Shown piece after piece: positions 35,101 through 35,308 of a stretch of DNA of 35,308 bases. The position numbers were made by a program, and so were the translations under genes. Source of the DNA: Deltaproteobacteria bacterium. Its GTDB lineage: Bacteria > Desulfobacterota > Syntrophia > Syntrophales > UBA6807. The notes below the pieces were generated by a model. The model saw nothing but the letters and a program-made list of their open reading frames with translations. It was not told where the DNA came from and made no database searches. How positions within the stretch are numbered: position 1 is the stretch's first letter; each line of letters starts with the position of its first letter. Location of the stretch: NCBI GenBank assembly GCA_016935565.1, contig JAFGQS010000082.1, forward strand, positions 1 through 35,308, read 5' to 3'.

Positions 35101-35265
35101 GGGGATGAAACAGTAAATTTGACCATCAGTAACCCCGACCCCGACGGACAGATCTCTCTGGGAAGGCCCAAAACAGCGGTACTTGTCATTCAATCCAACG
35201 ATTCAGGCGGGCAGGGAGGCGGTGGGGGTAACTGTTTTATCCAAACGACCACCTCCGTTAAATAA
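32101..35265 (+). CDS. Secreted subtilisin-like serine protease (S8) with Calx-beta domain
   Basis: A 1054-residue protein with a signal peptide (IIAYTIMVFFILVFFIVSLP). Residues about 45-265 look like a long propeptide (YYIVQFDGPV, WLGVYQPEYKL, WIEPAPKW). The S8 domain follows: Asp in VGICDTGLD (D288), His in DSHGTHVAG (H331) and Ser in GGTSMSAP (S563). Residues about 655-910 resemble the C-terminal beta sandwich of KP-43-type proteases, but about 160 residues (713-872) are inserted into it. Residues about 923-1035 are a Calx-beta domain (YTVDENGGTATITVTRTGG, DYE, DSEVEGDETVNLTI). The tail is Gly-rich and ends NCFIQTTTSVK. It is probably an extracellular, calcium-stabilised protease. AAAGG nine bases before the ATG is the binding site. 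Confidence 0.93.
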   Translation: MKDKRIIAYTIMVFFILVFFIVSLPHLSFSEAMKKCKPITMGVFGNEKVKETSREASESKSILIRFGHRHFDPIKETSTPARKHPSGTAIVKSIQAYPTGTIGYYIVQFDGPVKNFWKKKLLDTGADIFDYIPDFAFIIRMNSENEDVVRTLPHVRWLGVYQPEYKLSQRTYDKVLASKTKKGEAETGFMMFHITIFPDENPIGITSELSSFGCVILDVVTTKWKTTVKANVPADRISDVSSIPGVKWIEPAPKWKLFNNKSTDIMYVRAPRNTHGLYGEGQTVGICDTGLDRGSTEPLYLHNDFEDGSQNSRVIRIFDLVGDGAEGTDSHGTHVAGSVLGNGIESGSNPSANDFPATCFAGIAPKASLVFQAAGNNSTGALYIPSDLNVLFRQADNAGADLHTNSWGSANVNGIYSSESQEVDEYMWDHRDFLILFAAGNEGTDMDRDGVIDLYSMSPPGTAKNCLTVGASESNRPSGEGYDYDWGDLWPIDFSEDPIFSDHVSDEPNGMAPFSSRGPVLDGRYKPDVVAPGTNIISVRSSLATDDGWGVYDSSYLYEGGTSMSAPLTAGAATLMREYLIEEEIFSNPSAALIKAALLNGAEDISPGQYGTGVTQEIPNAPVPNNVEGWGRLNLANAVYPASPFNIVYYDEQDSLSTGESHEYLINVSASGNPMKINLVWTDYPGTPQAQGGLVNDLDLQVTDPSLGIHYPDNASQKSSLSMLSYDSSASEAVSPADRITIRFTPPSYPANIESTTFYFANNPGDPDDPVETDVDVVVYDDDGAGSLPGTELFRKTLGYIPTGYITIGITGVVINTGDFYVAIEKTSADVGVYYTDDSNPTGRSYIYNGSAWILSSYTASIYANVRGAVYGTSFDRVNNVVGMKLDNPDTGIYTVTVSGYNVPQGPQPYALVISGSLESRSLQFSAASYTVDENGGTATITVTRTGGTDGAASVEYETSNGTATAGNDYESIGGTLTWSDGESSSKTFTVTIIDDSEVEGDETVNLTISNPDPDGQISLGRPKTAVLVIQSNDSGGQGGGGGNCFIQTTTSVK

Positions 35266-35308
35266 CAAAGAGGCAGTTGAGTGGGGTCAGTCGTTGACTA
35301 TTGACTAA

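Noticed and set aside
1-35308. CRISPR array, tRNA, rRNA or intact insertion sequence
   Set aside because: I looked for regular repeats, cloverleaf-like stretches and transposase motifs and saw none; a tRNAscan or ISfinder search would settle it.

Overview
The window looks like the chromosome of an anaerobic, free-living bacterium, most probably a Desulfobacterota (deltaproteobacterial) lineage. The placement is inferred from gene content: a KamA-type radical SAM enzyme, a glutaredoxin plus ferredoxin:thioredoxin reductase pair, crotonase and CaiB-type CoA transferase genes, a rubrerythrin-like protein, an SPL-like radical SAM protein and a large secreted subtilase. No rRNA, tRNA, CRISPR array or intact mobile element was seen.

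Region 1 (1-945, minus strand) holds the start of a lysine 2,3-aminomutase-family gene that runs off the left edge. Region 2 (1045-16611, plus strand) is a nearly complete aromatic amino acid supercluster in two transcription units. Unit A is aroF-aroB-pheA-aroD-aroE-aroA-aroK-aroC, mostly with overlapping stop and start codons, and takes erythrose-4-phosphate and PEP to chorismate, with PheA diverting to phenylpyruvate. Unit B is trpE-G-D-C-F-B-A followed closely by tyrA. Each unit starts with a good sigma70-type promoter, a short leader peptide and two tandem hairpins with T-tracts. The trp leader has four consecutive Trp codons. The aroF leader carries Trp, Phe and Tyr codons in one run (WWFSYFYY), so it could sense all three end products. 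In both leaders I can draw the same chain of six mutually exclusive segments (1:2, 2:3, 3:4, 4:5, 5:6), in which 3:4 and 5:6 are terminators and 2:3 plus 4:5 remove both at once. This twin-terminator relay is the most interesting thing in the window.

Region 3 (16600-24460) is a loose mosaic: a ferritin-like mini-protein, an alpha/beta hydrolase, a membrane-anchored unknown, the remnant of a voltage-gated-type K+ channel, a glutaredoxin/FTR operon, a cold-shock gene on the minus strand with a terminator-like hairpin in its leader, a chalcone-isomerase-like exported protein, a crotonase, a patatin-like lipase, a fragment of an ORF6N-type protein, and two small membrane proteins, one of them AtpZ-like.

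Region 4 (24585-35308) contains a Cys-rich unknown, about 1 kb with little coding evidence, an HDOD regulator, a minus-strand set (Na+/solute symporter, its tiny membrane partner, a class III CoA transferase), a minus-strand pair (winged-helix mini-protein plus SPL-like radical SAM protein) and a 1054-residue exported S8 protease with a Calx-beta domain. Several starts (aroF, aroD, cold-shock, hydrolase, crotonase, CoA transferase and others) were placed inside the longest open frames because of clear ribosome binding sites or family alignment.
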